This document shows positions 25,241 through 34,239 of a DNA stretch of 64,000 bases, in pieces. The notes beneath the pieces are model-generated. The model ran no database searches. It saw only the letters and a list, made by a program, of their open reading frames with translations, and was not told the DNA's origin. Each line of letters opens with the position of its first letter. The stretch's first letter is position 1. The stretch comes from an uncultured Roseicyclus sp. (lineage in GTDB: Bacteria > Pseudomonadota > Alphaproteobacteria > Rhodobacterales > Rhodobacteraceae), in assembly GCA_947489665.1 (NCBI GenBank), contig CANLEH010000001.1, positions 716,501 to 780,500 on the forward strand, written 5' to 3'. Made by a program: the position numbers and the translations under genes.

Positions 25241-26007
25241 GACCGCTTTTGGACGTACGGGACCTGACCAAAGCCTACGGCGCTCGCATCGGCTGTGCCG
25301 ATGTCTCGTTCAGCCTTTATCCCGGCGAGGTGCTGGGGATTGTGGGCGAGAGTGGCTCGGGCAAATCGACCCTGCTGAACTGCCTTGCGGGGCATTTGCC
25401 GCCGGATCGCGGGGAGGTCGTCTTCGACACCCGCGCCGAGGGGCCGCGGGATGTGTTGCAGATGTCCGAGCCGGAGCGACGGATGCTGGGGCGCACCGAT
25501 TGGGCATTCGTACACCAAAACCCCCGTGACGGATTGCGGATGCGGGTCAGCGCCGGCGGCAATGTCGGCGAGCGGCTGATGGCCGTGGGTGCGCGGCATT
25601 ATGGCGAGATCCGCGAGCACGCCCTCGATTGGCTGGACCGGGTTGAGATCGCGGGGGAGCGTGTGGATGACCGCCCCGCCGCGTTTTCCGGCGGGATGCA
25701 GCAGCGCCTTCAGATCGCGCGCAACCTTGTGACCGGCCCGCGCCTGATCTTCATGGATGAACCGACCGGGGGCCTCGATGTCAGCGTGCAGGCGCGGCTT
25801 CTGGACCTTCTACGCGGGCTGGTGCGCCAGATGGGGCTTTCGGCCATCGTCGTCACCCATGACCTTGCCGTGGTGCGCCTACTGGCGGATCGGCTGATGG
25901 TGATGAAGGATGGCCATGTCATCGAGACGGGTTTGACCGATCAGGTTCTGGACGACCCGCAGGCCCCCTACACGCAGCTTCTGGTCAGTTCGGTGCTGCA
26001 GGTCTGA
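25237..26007 (+). CDS. phnK: C-P lyase ABC-type ATP-binding subunit PhnK
   Basis: 256 residues, starting at the ATG that overlaps the preceding stop. Walker A is GESGSGKSTLLNCLAGH, the Q-loop VHQNPRDGLR, the signature FSGGMQQRLQIARNLVT and Walker B LIFMDEPTGGLDVSVQ, with the switch His in VTHDLAVV. PhnK docks on the PhnGHIJ core rather than acting in transport. Oligopeptide-transporter ATPases look similar, but the operon context settles the call. Confidence 0.93.
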   Translation: MRPLLDVRDLTKAYGARIGCADVSFSLYPGEVLGIVGESGSGKSTLLNCLAGHLPPDRGEVVFDTRAEGPRDVLQMSEPERRMLGRTDWAFVHQNPRDGLRMRVSAGGNVGERLMAVGARHYGEIREHALDWLDRVEIAGERVDDRPAAFSGGMQQRLQIARNLVTGPRLIFMDEPTGGLDVSVQARLLDLLRGLVRQMGLSAIVVTHDLAVVRLLADRLMVMKDGHVIETGLTDQVLDDPQAPYTQLLVSSVLQV

Positions 26008-26018
26008 GGAGAGAAACG

Positions 26019-26699
26019 ATGATTCATGTAGAAGATTTGACCAAGACTTTCACCCTGCACAATCAGGAGGCCGCCGTGATCCCCGTGATCGAGGGGGCCG
26101 GATTCTCGGTCGCTCCGGGGGAATGCGTGGCGCTGACCGGTGAAAGCGGCGCGGGCAAATCGACGGTCATGCGCATTCTCTACGGAAATTATCTGGCCCA
26201 GGGCGGGTCGGTCAGGATCGGGGATGTGGACATCACCCGCGCCGAGCCGCGCGAGATCCTGCATCTGCGCCGCGAGGGTCTGGGCTATGTCAGCCAGTTC
26301 CTGCGGGTGGTGCCGCGCGTGCCGACTCTGGATGTCGTGTCCGAGCCGTTGCTGAACGTGGGCTGGAGTGAAGACGACGCGAAGGCGCGCGCGCGTGATT
26401 TGCTGGAGCGGCTGCGCATCCCCGAGCGGCTCTGGTCGCTGTCGCCCACCACGTTTTCGGGCGGCGAGCAGCAGCGCGTGAACATCGCGCGCGGCTTTGC
26501 CCATAGTTATCCGGCGCTGCTTCTGGACGAACCAACCGCCAGCCTCGACGCGACGAACCGCGAAACGGTCCTGTCGCTGATTGAAGAGGCCAAAGCGGGG
26601 GGCGCTGCCATCGTTGGCATCTTCCACGATCTAGAGGCCCGCGCCCGCGTAGCGGATCGGGAAGTCGACGTCTCGGCCTTCACGCCGAAGGCCGCGTAA
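26019..26699 (+). CDS. phnL: C-P lyase ABC-type ATP-binding subunit PhnL
   Basis: 226 residues. It starts MIHVEDLTKTFTLHNQ and has Walker A TGESGAGKSTVMR, Q-loop GYVSQFLRVVPRVP, signature FSGGEQQRVNIARGF and Walker B LLLDEPTASLDATNR. PhnL couples ATP use to formation of the ribose-phosphonate intermediate in the C-P lyase pathway. GAGGAGAGAAACG precedes the ATG eleven bases after phnK. Its stop touches the phnN start. Confidence 0.94.
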   Translation: MIHVEDLTKTFTLHNQEAAVIPVIEGAGFSVAPGECVALTGESGAGKSTVMRILYGNYLAQGGSVRIGDVDITRAEPREILHLRREGLGYVSQFLRVVPRVPTLDVVSEPLLNVGWSEDDAKARARDLLERLRIPERLWSLSPTTFSGGEQQRVNIARGFAHSYPALLLDEPTASLDATNRETVLSLIEEAKAGGAAIVGIFHDLEARARVADREVDVSAFTPKAA

Positions 26700-27241
26700 T
26701 GGCGGGGCGCTTCATCGCGGTGGTCGGACCGTCCGGTGTCGGCAAGGACAGCCTAATGGAAGGGCTTTGCACGACACGGTCTGACCTGCACCGCGTAAAG
26801 CGCGTGATTACCCGATCCCCCGAACTGGGCGGGGAGGATTATGAACACGTCTCCGAAAGCCTGTTTGCGGCGCGGGCCGCCGGTGGCGATTTCGCGTTGC
26901 ACTGGAAGGCACACGGCCTGAGCTATGGCATCCCCAATGACGTGCGTAAGGTGCTGGCCAGTGGGCAGGATGCCCTGGCAAACCTGTCGCGTGGGGTGTT
27001 GCAGGCGGCGGATGATACCTTTGACGAATTGATCGTGCTGCATGTCACGGCAAGCCCCAAGATCCTGGCCCGGCGATTGGCGCAGCGCGGGCGCGAAAAG
27101 GGGCGCGAGATTGATCGCCGCCTGGCGCGGCCCAAGCCGGTGATGCCGGTGGGGTTGAAGACCATCACAATCGACAATTCCGGGCCGCTCGCGGAAAGCG
27201 TCGCGGCGGCGGCGGCGGCGCTTTACCCGGAAAGGGTGTAG
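26699..27241 (+). CDS. phnN: Ribose 1,5-bisphosphate phosphokinase PhnN
   Basis: 180 residues. PhnN phosphorylates ribose 1,5-bisphosphate to PRPP, the salvage end of the C-P lyase pathway. The guanylate-kinase-like P-loop GPSGVGKDSLMEGL is at the N-terminus. RVITRSPELGGEDYEHVSE, the WKAHGLSYGIP strand and the C-terminal REIDRRLARP are typical. It overlaps the last 19 bases of the convergent DUF1045 gene. Confidence 0.92.
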   Translation: MAGRFIAVVGPSGVGKDSLMEGLCTTRSDLHRVKRVITRSPELGGEDYEHVSESLFAARAAGGDFALHWKAHGLSYGIPNDVRKVLASGQDALANLSRGVLQAADDTFDELIVLHVTASPKILARRLAQRGREKGREIDRRLARPKPVMPVGLKTITIDNSGPLAESVAAAAAALYPERV

Positions 27242-27903
27242 CGATGGATCAGGTGAAACCTGCCGTTGGCGTCCTCGCCCATCAACGCAAGACTGTCGAT
27301 GTGGAAGGGCCGTGGCAGGACCGGTTTGAGATGCGCGGCAAGCGCGGTGCGGACGGCCTCAGCCTGTTCGGTGCGGCCGGTCAGCGTCAGGTGGAAGCGG
27401 AATTCCTCCATCACGTAGGGGTAGCCCCATTGCTGCAACAGCGCCTCTTGCCGGTCGCTCAGGCCCGCCTTGCGGCGTTTGACCAATTCCGCGTCCGACG
27501 GCGGCGCGCGGAAGGGGTCAAGGGCCTCGACCGTGGCAGAGGCCAGAGCGGCGAGGTCTGGCGACGGCTCGGTGGGGACGATGGCGACGAAGCCGCCCAG
27601 GCGGCGCACGTCCAGTGCGGGTATCGCGACCGGGGCCTGCTCGGTGCAAAAGCGCGTTGCGGCCTCGTGCAACGCGTCTGCTGTTTGCCCGTCTGCAAGG
27701 GTGAACGGCGGCTTGATCGTTCCGTGGAAGCCGTATTTGCGGGGGGTGGATGTCAGAGCCTCGACGGGTTCCGGCAAGCCTGCCACATCCGGGTGCGGCA
27801 CCGTTTCGCCCGCCGCGCTATCCCAGCCGAGCCAAGCCGAGGCCGCGTCGAAAAGCGGGCCTTGTGGCACCACGTAAAGCCCGTATCGTTTGAAGTTATC
27901 CAT
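27223..27903 (-). CDS. DUF1045 phosphonate-operon protein, 2H phosphoesterase fold
   Basis: 226 residues. It belongs to the DUF1045 group found only with phosphonate genes. Two His motifs mark the 2H (2',5'-RNA-ligase-like) phosphoesterase fold: FHGTIKPPF around residue 57 and FHLTLTG near residue 171. RKAGLSDRQEALLQQWGYPY lies between them. No PhnP (cyclic phosphodiesterase) is present in the window, and a 2H enzyme could open the ribose 1,2-cyclic phosphate made by PhnJ; that is inference. It is encoded against the operon, overlapping phnN at its end and starting 13 bases from the phnM start. Confidence 0.85.
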   Translation of the reverse strand: MDNFKRYGLYVVPQGPLFDAASAWLGWDSAAGETVPHPDVAGLPEPVEALTSTPRKYGFHGTIKPPFTLADGQTADALHEAATRFCTEQAPVAIPALDVRRLGGFVAIVPTEPSPDLAALASATVEALDPFRAPPSDAELVKRRKAGLSDRQEALLQQWGYPYVMEEFRFHLTLTGRTEQAEAVRTALAAHLKPVLPRPFHIDSLALMGEDANGRFHLIHRYTLSG

Positions 27904-27916
27904 GCCCGAGGATCCT

Positions 27917-29083
27917 ATGCCTGAAGATGCTGCTGTCATCGCCGAACCTGTTGTTCTTGCCAATGCGGAAGTGATTGCGCCGGGGGGCGTGTTCCGGGGG
28001 CGGGTCACGCTGATCGGGGACAAGATCGCGGAGGTGGCGGAGGGCGGAGAGGTGCCTGCCGGGGCTGCCGACTGCGGTGGCGATGTGATCGCGCCTGGGC
28101 TGGTTGAGTTGCACACCGACAATCTGGAGCGTCACATCCGCCCGCGTCCGGCGGTCCAATGGCCCCATAACGCGGCGATTGTGGCCCATGATGCGGAGCT
28201 TGCCTCCTGCGGAATCACGACGGTGTTCGATGCGATCCGGGTGGGCTCGATCGAAGGAACAGCGGGCACCGGCTGGTCGCGCTATGCCCGTGATCTGGCG
28301 GACGAGGTGCTTGCCGTGCGCGCCAGCGGTGCGCTGAAGATCAGCCATCACCTACACCTGCGCGCCGAGGTTTGCTCGCATTCCCTGATCGACGAGTTGG
28401 CGCAGTTCGGCCCGGATGATCGCGTGGGCATCGTCAGCCTGATGGATCACACGCCCGGGCAACGTCAATTTGCCGACATCGGGCAGTACGCCACGTATAT
28501 GCAGGGCAAATATGCCATGTCCGACGCAAGTTTTGCCGAGCATGTGCGCACCCGGCAGGCGCTCGGCGAAAAGGTGCGCGACGAACACGAGGCGGCGGCG
28601 GTGGCGGCGGCAGCCCGGTTCGGGGCGGTTCTGGCCAGCCACGACGATACGCTGGTGGAACATGTCGAACGCTCTGCGGGGTACGGCATCGCCCTGGCGG
28701 AATTCCCCACGACGCTGGCTGCTGCCCGCGCCTGCCATGACCATGGCATTGTGGTGATCATGGGCGCGCCGAACCTGATCCGGGGCGGGTCGCATTCCGG
28801 CAATGTCGCGGCGGGAGAGCTGGCCGAGGCGGGGCTTCTGGATATCCTGTCGTCGGACTACGTGCCCTCGGCGCTGCTCTATTCGGCGGTCAAACTGGGC
28901 GAGCTGTGGAACGATCTGCCGCGTGCCATGGGCACCGTCTCGTCCGCGCCCGCACGCGCGGCCGGTCTGCTTGATCGCGGTGAGATCGCCAGCGGTCAAA
29001 GGGCAGATCTGATCCGGTTCCGCACCGAGGGCGGCGTGCCGATCCTGCATGAAGTCTGGTCGGCGGGTCGGCGGGTGGCCTAG
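27917..29083 (+). CDS. phnM: Alpha-D-ribose 1-methylphosphonate 5-triphosphate diphosphatase PhnM (copy 1)
   Basis: 388 residues. This amidohydrolase removes pyrophosphate from the ribose-triphosphate phosphonate intermediate before PhnJ. Metal-site blocks are GLVELHTDNLERH, SHHLHLRAEVCS, SLMDHTPGQRQF, LASHDDTL and SSDYVPSALL. The start at 27917 has GAGGA just upstream; 27902 is an alternative. Because DUF1045 runs antisense between phnN and phnM, phnM needs either its own promoter inside DUF1045 or read-through across it. Confidence 0.92.
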   Translation: MPEDAAVIAEPVVLANAEVIAPGGVFRGRVTLIGDKIAEVAEGGEVPAGAADCGGDVIAPGLVELHTDNLERHIRPRPAVQWPHNAAIVAHDAELASCGITTVFDAIRVGSIEGTAGTGWSRYARDLADEVLAVRASGALKISHHLHLRAEVCSHSLIDELAQFGPDDRVGIVSLMDHTPGQRQFADIGQYATYMQGKYAMSDASFAEHVRTRQALGEKVRDEHEAAAVAAAARFGAVLASHDDTLVEHVERSAGYGIALAEFPTTLAAARACHDHGIVVIMGAPNLIRGGSHSGNVAAGELAEAGLLDILSSDYVPSALLYSAVKLGELWNDLPRAMGTVSSAPARAAGLLDRGEIASGQRADLIRFRTEGGVPILHEVWSAGRRVA

Positions 29084-29087
29084 GCGT

Positions 29088-29927
29088 TCAGCAGGCAAGC
29101 CCTGCGCCTTCCAGATAAGCTATGGCCGCCGGGATATCGCCCGCGTCGCGCAACTCCAGAACCAGATGCGGGCGCTGCGGCAGGGCTGCTAAGGCGCGGA
29201 AGACCGCGTGCCAGTTCACCGTTCCGCGTCCAGGGGGCCAATGGCGGTCGGCAAAGCCATCGGCATCCTGAAGGTGCACATGGGACAGCATTTCGCCCGC
29301 ATCCGTCACGAAGTAATCCACTGGCGGCGCGCCGGTCGTGCCATGGGCGTAGTGGGCGTGGCCGGTGTCGATGGAGAGCCGCACGGCATCCGAGCCAAAA
29401 CTGGTCGCAAGCGCCCGGCGCCACGATGGGTCAATGTCTTCGATATTCTCGATCACGAGCGTGATCCCTTCCGCCTCGGCTCGCGTCACGGCGGCGCGCA
29501 GGTTGTGGTGCACGCGGTCGATTGTTGCCTCGGCTGTAGAAAGCGTGTTGCCGACGCGCGGATTGTTTCCGAAGTTGAACCAATCCCAGGTCTTGTAGGG
29601 CGAATGCACAACCATCTGCGTGGCCCCAAGCGCGGCGGCTGCGTCCACCGCAGTGACCATCCGGCGTGACAGGATCGGCGCAAGCTCGGGGTCTTTGATG
29701 TCCAGCGGCAGGTCGTAGAACGGGCCGTGGATGCCTAAGCGCCCTTCGAACCCGTGCAGATGCGCACGGGCCTGGGCGACAAGCGGTTGCCAATCGCCAA
29801 GCAAAATCTCGGGCGCGCAGAAATCCTGAATCTCAAGGTCGCGTTGGCCGTCAATCAGCCAATCGCGGTAGGTGGGCAGGTCAGCGACATTCAGCGCAGC
29901 GCCGATAGGCAAGGGTAGATCGGCCAT
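29088..29927 (-). CDS. Sugar-phosphate isomerase/epimerase-like TIM-barrel protein
   Basis: 279 residues of the xylose-isomerase/AP-endonuclease-2 barrel. Metal-site motifs include LGIHGPFYDLP, MVVHSPYKTWDW, LVIENIEDIDPSWR, LSIDTGHAHYAHG, SHVHLQDADGFADRHWPPGR and LVLELRD. All expected His/Glu/Asp ligands seem present. The start overlaps the stop of the second phnM gene (CATCA), so the two form a minus-strand pair divergent from phnDCEE. It may isomerise or epimerise a pentose phosphate released by a PhnM-dependent route. The exact reaction is unknown. Confidence 0.82.
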   Translation of the reverse strand: MADLPLPIGAALNVADLPTYRDWLIDGQRDLEIQDFCAPEILLGDWQPLVAQARAHLHGFEGRLGIHGPFYDLPLDIKDPELAPILSRRMVTAVDAAAALGATQMVVHSPYKTWDWFNFGNNPRVGNTLSTAEATIDRVHHNLRAAVTRAEAEGITLVIENIEDIDPSWRRALATSFGSDAVRLSIDTGHAHYAHGTTGAPPVDYFVTDAGEMLSHVHLQDADGFADRHWPPGRGTVNWHAVFRALAALPQRPHLVLELRDAGDIPAAIAYLEGAGLAC

Positions 29928-31078
29928 CAGAACACCCGTTTCCCGGCGCGCCAGACCGCCTGCACCAGCGGCTGACCCTGTTCAACGCGGACGGCAACCA
30001 GATCGGCCCGCGCACCGGACTCGATCACGCCACGGTCCGACAGGCCCGCCAGATGCGCGGGCGCGCGCGTGACCATGCCGATGGCTTGCGGCAGATCGTA
30101 GGGCAGCGCCGGGTCGGCGGCGATGGCGAAGGCCGCATCGAGCGGCGAGCGCGGGATGTAATCGGAGGCCAGGATATCAACGAGCCCGTGGGACAGAAGC
30201 TCGGCCACCGATACGTTCCCCGATTGCGACCCGCCGCGCAGGTAGTTCGGGGCGCCTGCCACAACCTTCAGGTCGGTGTCTTTCGCGCGCCGCGCGGCCT
30301 CAAGCGTGGTGGGAAATTCCGAGATCACGCAGCCCTCGGATTTGGCCTGATCGACATGGGCACCGGAGGCATCGTCATGGCTCATCAACGGCACGCCTGT
30401 GCGGTTGGCTGCCACCACGCAATAGGCGCGGACGGACGCGCCATGGGCCTTGGAGCGGTCGAACAGCTCATCCATCATGCGCCGTCCCTCGGCCTCATCA
30501 ACCTCCATGTCGCGGATCATGTGCCAGAACCATTTGTCGACATCGGGGCTTTGTCGGTCGCCCGGCGTGTGGTCCATCACCGAGATCAACCGGGTCATCG
30601 GCAGGTCGATGGTGGCATCGACAAGCGCCGGAGTGGCGGGGTCGGAAATCTCGCACCGCAGGTGCAGAAGGTGGTCGGCGCGGAACAGATCGCGGACCTG
30701 TGCGTCGACAAGAGCAGCGACCAGCGGTTCCAGCAATTCGCGACGCTCCTGCTTTTGCATGGAGGCCCCGACGGAGAGGCTGTCGAACACCGTCGTCGTG
30801 CCGCCCGAGATGACCACGGCATCATGGGCCAGCAGCGCCGGAAGAAACTTCCAGATGACGCCGACACGGGGGTGGGTGTGCCGCTCCACATGGTCGGTGT
30901 GGACGTCCACGATACCGGGGATCAGGTAAGCGCCGTCCAGTGCATCGCCCGCGCCGACATCGGTCAGACCCGCAATAAGGCCCCCTTCGATGGCGAGGTT
31001 GCCCTCTGAAATGCCGGTCGGCGTGACAATGCGCGCGTCGCGAAGGATCAAGGTTTCGGAATCGCTGCGGTCGAGCAT
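29927..31078 (-). CDS. phnM: PhnM-family amidohydrolase (copy 2)
   Basis: 383 residues, clearly PhnM: GIVDVHTDHVERHTHPR, DHLLHLRCEISDP, SVMDHTPGDRQSP, MSHDDASGAHV, EFPTTLEAARRAKD and ASDYIPRSPLDAAF. It is well diverged from copy 1, so it is not a recent duplicate. ATG 31078 gives the family N-terminus; the frame upstream to 31279 looks non-coding. It is paired with the TIM-barrel gene and shares a control region with phnD. It may act on another ribose-linked phosphonate or be the true partner of the transporter operon. Confidence 0.87.
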   Translation of the reverse strand: MLDRSDSETLILRDARIVTPTGISEGNLAIEGGLIAGLTDVGAGDALDGAYLIPGIVDVHTDHVERHTHPRVGVIWKFLPALLAHDAVVISGGTTTVFDSLSVGASMQKQERRELLEPLVAALVDAQVRDLFRADHLLHLRCEISDPATPALVDATIDLPMTRLISVMDHTPGDRQSPDVDKWFWHMIRDMEVDEAEGRRMMDELFDRSKAHGASVRAYCVVAANRTGVPLMSHDDASGAHVDQAKSEGCVISEFPTTLEAARRAKDTDLKVVAGAPNYLRGGSQSGNVSVAELLSHGLVDILASDYIPRSPLDAAFAIAADPALPYDLPQAIGMVTRAPAHLAGLSDRGVIESGARADLVAVRVEQGQPLVQAVWRAGKRVF

Positions 31079-31355
31079 CGTGGCCCCCTTTTTGATGCTG
31101 TAGAGGCCCCTGCTATCGGGCGCTGCGTAACGCAAAGATTTCGGTGTGATGAACGTTTGGTGACAAATTTGGCCCCACGATGGGCCCATTTTCCGCGAAT
31201 CTCGGGTAAGGTGACCAGCCCCCCCGTTTGGGGCCGGAATAAACCGACGAACTGGGCGAATTGTCCGTGAACAATTCATGATCCGACCCGCTGTCGGAAA
31301 TGATCAGGCGAGTCAAAATAAAGGTTTTTCAGGCGGTTAAAAGATAGTCACTCAA

Positions 31356-31385
31356 GTGTCATTGAACTGTTGCGGACTGTTCATT
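31356..31385. promoter_or_regulatory. Candidate Pho box array upstream of phnD
   Basis: GTGTCATTGAACTGTTGC at 31356-31373 resembles the PhoB consensus (CTGTCAT-n4-CTGTCAY). An overlapping unit CTGTTGCGGACTGTTCAT follows at 31367-31384, giving three TGT repeats in 11-bp phase. It sits about 95 bases before the phnD start, within the 400-base control region shared with the divergent phnM copy 2. The rest of that region (31079-31478) shows no gene. Confidence 0.55.
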
Positions 31386-31478
31386 TGGCCTTCCTAGACG
31401 ACCCCCGACGCTTGGGGGCGCAATTCTGACGATGTTGTCACTTCCCCGAGGTCCGAAAAACCTGAGGGATGAATTCAC

Positions 31479-32405
31479 ATGTCAAAGATCACACTTGCCA
31501 CGCTTCTGGCTGGCGCAACCGCACTGACCTCCACCGCAGCTTTTGCACAGGACGCAGACTGGCGCGAAGAGGTTCCGGTGTTCCGCATTGGCCTTCTGGG
31601 CGGCGAGAACGAAGCTGACCGTCTGCGCCAACATGCCTGCCAGCAAGCCTACCTGGAAGAGCGTCTGGGCGTGGATGTCGAGCTGTTCCCGGCCTCTGAC
31701 TATGCCGGCGTTCTGCAGGGTCTGCTGGCTGGTCAGCTGGAATTTGCGGGCCTTGGTTCGTCCGGCTACGCGGGCATCGTTCTGCAGGACGAAACGGCGG
31801 TTGAGCCGCTCTACACCACCATGCAGATCGACGGCTCCCTCGGCTATTATTCGGTGATGTATGTGCGTGCCGACAGCGACATCGAAAGCTTCGAAGACAT
31901 GGAAGGCCGTACGCTCGCCTTCGCTGACCCCAACTCCACTTCCGGCTATCTGGTGCCGTCCTATGAGCTGGCCCAGGAAATCGGGCCGCTTGAAGGCTAT
32001 TTCGGCGAGACCGGCTTTGGCGGCGGTCATGAGCAGGCCGTGGTGGCCGTGCTTCAGAACCAGTACGACGCTGGCGTGACCTGGACTTCGGGCGTGGGCA
32101 ACTACGAGGAAGGCTATAGCCGTGGCAACCTTCGTTCCATGGTGGATCGTGGCATGCTCGACATGAACGAGATCCGGGTGATCTGGCAGTCGAACCTGAT
32201 AACCAACGGCCCGCGCGTGATCCGTTCGGACCTGCCCCAGGAACTCAAGGATCTGGTCATGGGCGCGATGATGTCGCTGCAGACCGAAGATCGTGAATGC
32301 TTCAACGCCATCAACGATGGTGAATCGATGGGCTACTGGCCGATCAACCACGAGTTCTACCTGCCGATCATCAACATGCGGCGTGAGCTGGAAGGGCAGC
32401 GTTAA
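31479..32405 (+). CDS. phnD: Phosphonate ABC transporter substrate-binding protein PhnD
   Basis: 308 residues with a Sec signal peptide (KITLATLLAGATALTSTAAF, cleaved after AFA). The mature protein starts with a strand PVFRIGLLGGENEADRLRQH. The phosphonate pocket region is SSGYAGIVL, YSVMYVRADSD and DPNSTSGYLVPSYEL, a PhnD hallmark, with FGGGHEQAVVAVLQ later. It binds phosphonates, and possibly phosphite or phosphate esters, in the periplasm. It is the first gene of the phnDCEE unit and is followed by a hairpin that would leave it more strongly expressed than the downstream genes. Confidence 0.93.
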   Translation: MSKITLATLLAGATALTSTAAFAQDADWREEVPVFRIGLLGGENEADRLRQHACQQAYLEERLGVDVELFPASDYAGVLQGLLAGQLEFAGLGSSGYAGIVLQDETAVEPLYTTMQIDGSLGYYSVMYVRADSDIESFEDMEGRTLAFADPNSTSGYLVPSYELAQEIGPLEGYFGETGFGGGHEQAVVAVLQNQYDAGVTWTSGVGNYEEGYSRGNLRSMVDRGMLDMNEIRVIWQSNLITNGPRVIRSDLPQELKDLVMGAMMSLQTEDRECFNAINDGESMGYWPINHEFYLPIINMRRELEGQR

Positions 32406-32423
32406 GCGCAAGCCAGACAACCA

Positions 32424-32453
32424 AGGGTCAGTGCCACGGCGCTGGCCCTTTTT
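32424..32453 (+). terminator. Intercistronic terminator/attenuator between phnD and phnC
   Basis: AGGGTCAGTGCC and GGCGCTGGCCCT pair in a long stem with G-T wobbles, followed by TTTTT. Between a binding-protein gene and its ATPase gene, such partial terminators commonly set the high ratio of binding protein. Confidence 0.7.
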
Positions 32454-32483
32454 CGTGTTCCCTTTGCCGTTCGGAGCCTTCGG

Positions 32484-33305
32484 ATGTTGAAACTAGAAAA
32501 CCTGTCACGCCGATTTGGCGACAATACGGCCGTCGCGCGGGCCAACCTTGAAATTCCTGACGGCCAGATGGTCGGCATCATCGGGCGTTCTGGCGCGGGC
32601 AAATCCACCCTGCTGCGCCTGCTTAATCGCCTGACCGACCCGTCCGAAGGCAAGATCGTTTTCGCGGGCACCGACATCGCGCAGCTCAAGGGGCGCGAGC
32701 TTCGTGAATGGCGCTCGGACTGCGCCATGATCTTCCAGCAGTTCAACCTCGTGGGCCGACTGGACGTGATCACCAACGTGCTGACAGGGCGGCTTTACAC
32801 TATGCCTGCGTGGCGCTCGATGACGCAGGTTTTCACGCCGCGCGAGCGGGCCTTTGCGATTCAGGCGCTCGATCGCCTTGGCATGGCCCATACTGCCCTG
32901 CAAAGGGCCGAAACGCTGTCCGGCGGACAACAACAGCGTGTTGCCATTGCCCGCGCTTTGGCGCAGGAGCCCAAGATACTGCTGGCCGATGAGCCCATCG
33001 CCTCGCTTGATCCGATGAACGCCAAGGTGGTGATGGATGCCCTGCGCTCCATCAACCAGCAAGATGGCAAGACGGTGATCTGCAACCTGCACACGCTGGA
33101 TACCGCGCGGAACTACTGTGATCGGATTATCGGCATGTCAGCGGGCAAGATCGTGTTCGATGGCACGCCGGACCTTCTGACGACGTCGATGGCGCGCGAG
33201 ATCTACGGCGCCGAGGCCGAGGATTTCGATGAGGCGTCAACCTCCACCGCATTGCCCGAGACGGAGGCCGTTACGGCCCTGAAAGAGGCCGCCGCACATG
33301 TCTGA
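32484..33305 (+). CDS. phnC: Phosphonate ABC transporter ATP-binding protein PhnC
   Basis: 273 residues. Walker [19 protein letters not shown]-loop [19 protein letters not shown], signature [17 protein letters not shown], Walker [14 protein letters not shown] and switch His in NLHTLDTA. The [10 protein letters not shown] and [10 protein letters not shown] segments are typical of PhnC. A C-terminal extension rich in Glu/Ala follows the core. It overlaps phnE by eight bases. Confidence 0.94.
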   Translation: MLKLENLSRRFGDNTAVARANLEIPDGQMVGIIGRSGAGKSTLLRLLNRLTDPSEGKIVFAGTDIAQLKGRELREWRSDCAMIFQQFNLVGRLDVITNVLTGRLYTMPAWRSMTQVFTPRERAFAIQALDRLGMAHTALQRAETLSGGQQQRVAIARALAQEPKILLADEPIASLDPMNAKVVMDALRSINQQDGKTVICNLHTLDTARNYCDRIIGMSAGKIVFDGTPDLLTTSMAREIYGAEAEDFDEASTSTALPETEAVTALKEAAAHV

Positions 33306-34239
33306 TGTCCCCATGATGGGCGGCTCCGCTGCATCCAGTGGCGCAGCCCCCTCCGACGCTGTCAGCGCGTTCGAGCGTCACCGCGCCGAATTGCGCGCCT
33401 CCAAACGCGGCTGGACCATTTTTGCGCTGGTGATGTTTGCGATCTGCGTTGGCCTTTCGGTCTGGATCAGCAACTTCTACCCCGAGCGGCTTGCCAGCGG
33501 CGTGCCGCGCATTTTTGAATATTTCGGCACCATCATACCGGAGCTTGAATGGGCCAACCTGTTTGAAGGGCGCGACGCGGATGGACGCGCGGTCCCCGGC
33601 TCCCTCACCTATTGGTACACGGACTTCTGGGATTACGCCCAGTTGATCTGGGAAACGATCCTGATGGCGATGACCGCCACCCTGATCGGCGCGGGCCTGG
33701 CGTTTGTGCTGTCGTTTCCGGCGGCTGCGAACCTTGCGCCGAACTCGTGGATCTACTGGTTCTCGCGCCGGTTCCTCGAAATCTGTCGCGGTATCCCTGA
33801 GATCCTTCTGGCCCTGGTCTTCGTCTTCATGATCGGGATTGGTCCCTTGGCGGGTGTTCTGGCCATCGCGATCCACACAGCGGGCGCGCTTGGCAAATTG
33901 TTCGCGGAGGTGAACGAAAACGCCTCATCCCGCCCGGTGGACGGCATCACCGCCGTGGGCGGCAGCTGGCCGGAGAAGATGCTTTACGGCGTCGTCCCGC
34001 AGGTCGCGCCCAACTTCTTCAGCTACGCCATGCTGCGGTTCGAGATCAACGTGCGGGCCTCCTCCATCATCGGCTTTGTCGGTGCGGGCGGGATCGGACA
34101 GGAACTGAACCGCGTGATTTCGTTCTATTCCGACGACCGCGTTTTGGCCGTTCTGATCCTTGTCGTGCTGACGGTGACGGTGATCGACCTGATCTCGGAA
34201 CGCATTCGCCATCGTTTCATCGGGCGGGAGAACCTGTGA
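33298..34239 (+). CDS. phnE: Phosphonate ABC transporter permease PhnE (1)
   Basis: 313 residues. A hydrophilic N-terminal 40 residues is followed by about six membrane helices. The permease coupling motif is in [20 protein letters not shown], and the carboxyl half has [18 protein letters not shown], both typical of PhnE. A periplasmic loop lies after helix 1 (around [12 protein letters not shown]). It forms a heterodimer with the second PhnE encoded immediately downstream. Confidence 0.93.
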   Translation: MSDVPMMGGSAASSGAAPSDAVSAFERHRAELRASKRGWTIFALVMFAICVGLSVWISNFYPERLASGVPRIFEYFGTIIPELEWANLFEGRDADGRAVPGSLTYWYTDFWDYAQLIWETILMAMTATLIGAGLAFVLSFPAAANLAPNSWIYWFSRRFLEICRGIPEILLALVFVFMIGIGPLAGVLAIAIHTAGALGKLFAEVNENASSRPVDGITAVGGSWPEKMLYGVVPQVAPNFFSYAMLRFEINVRASSIIGFVGAGGIGQELNRVISFYSDDRVLAVLILVVLTVTVIDLISERIRHRFIGRENL

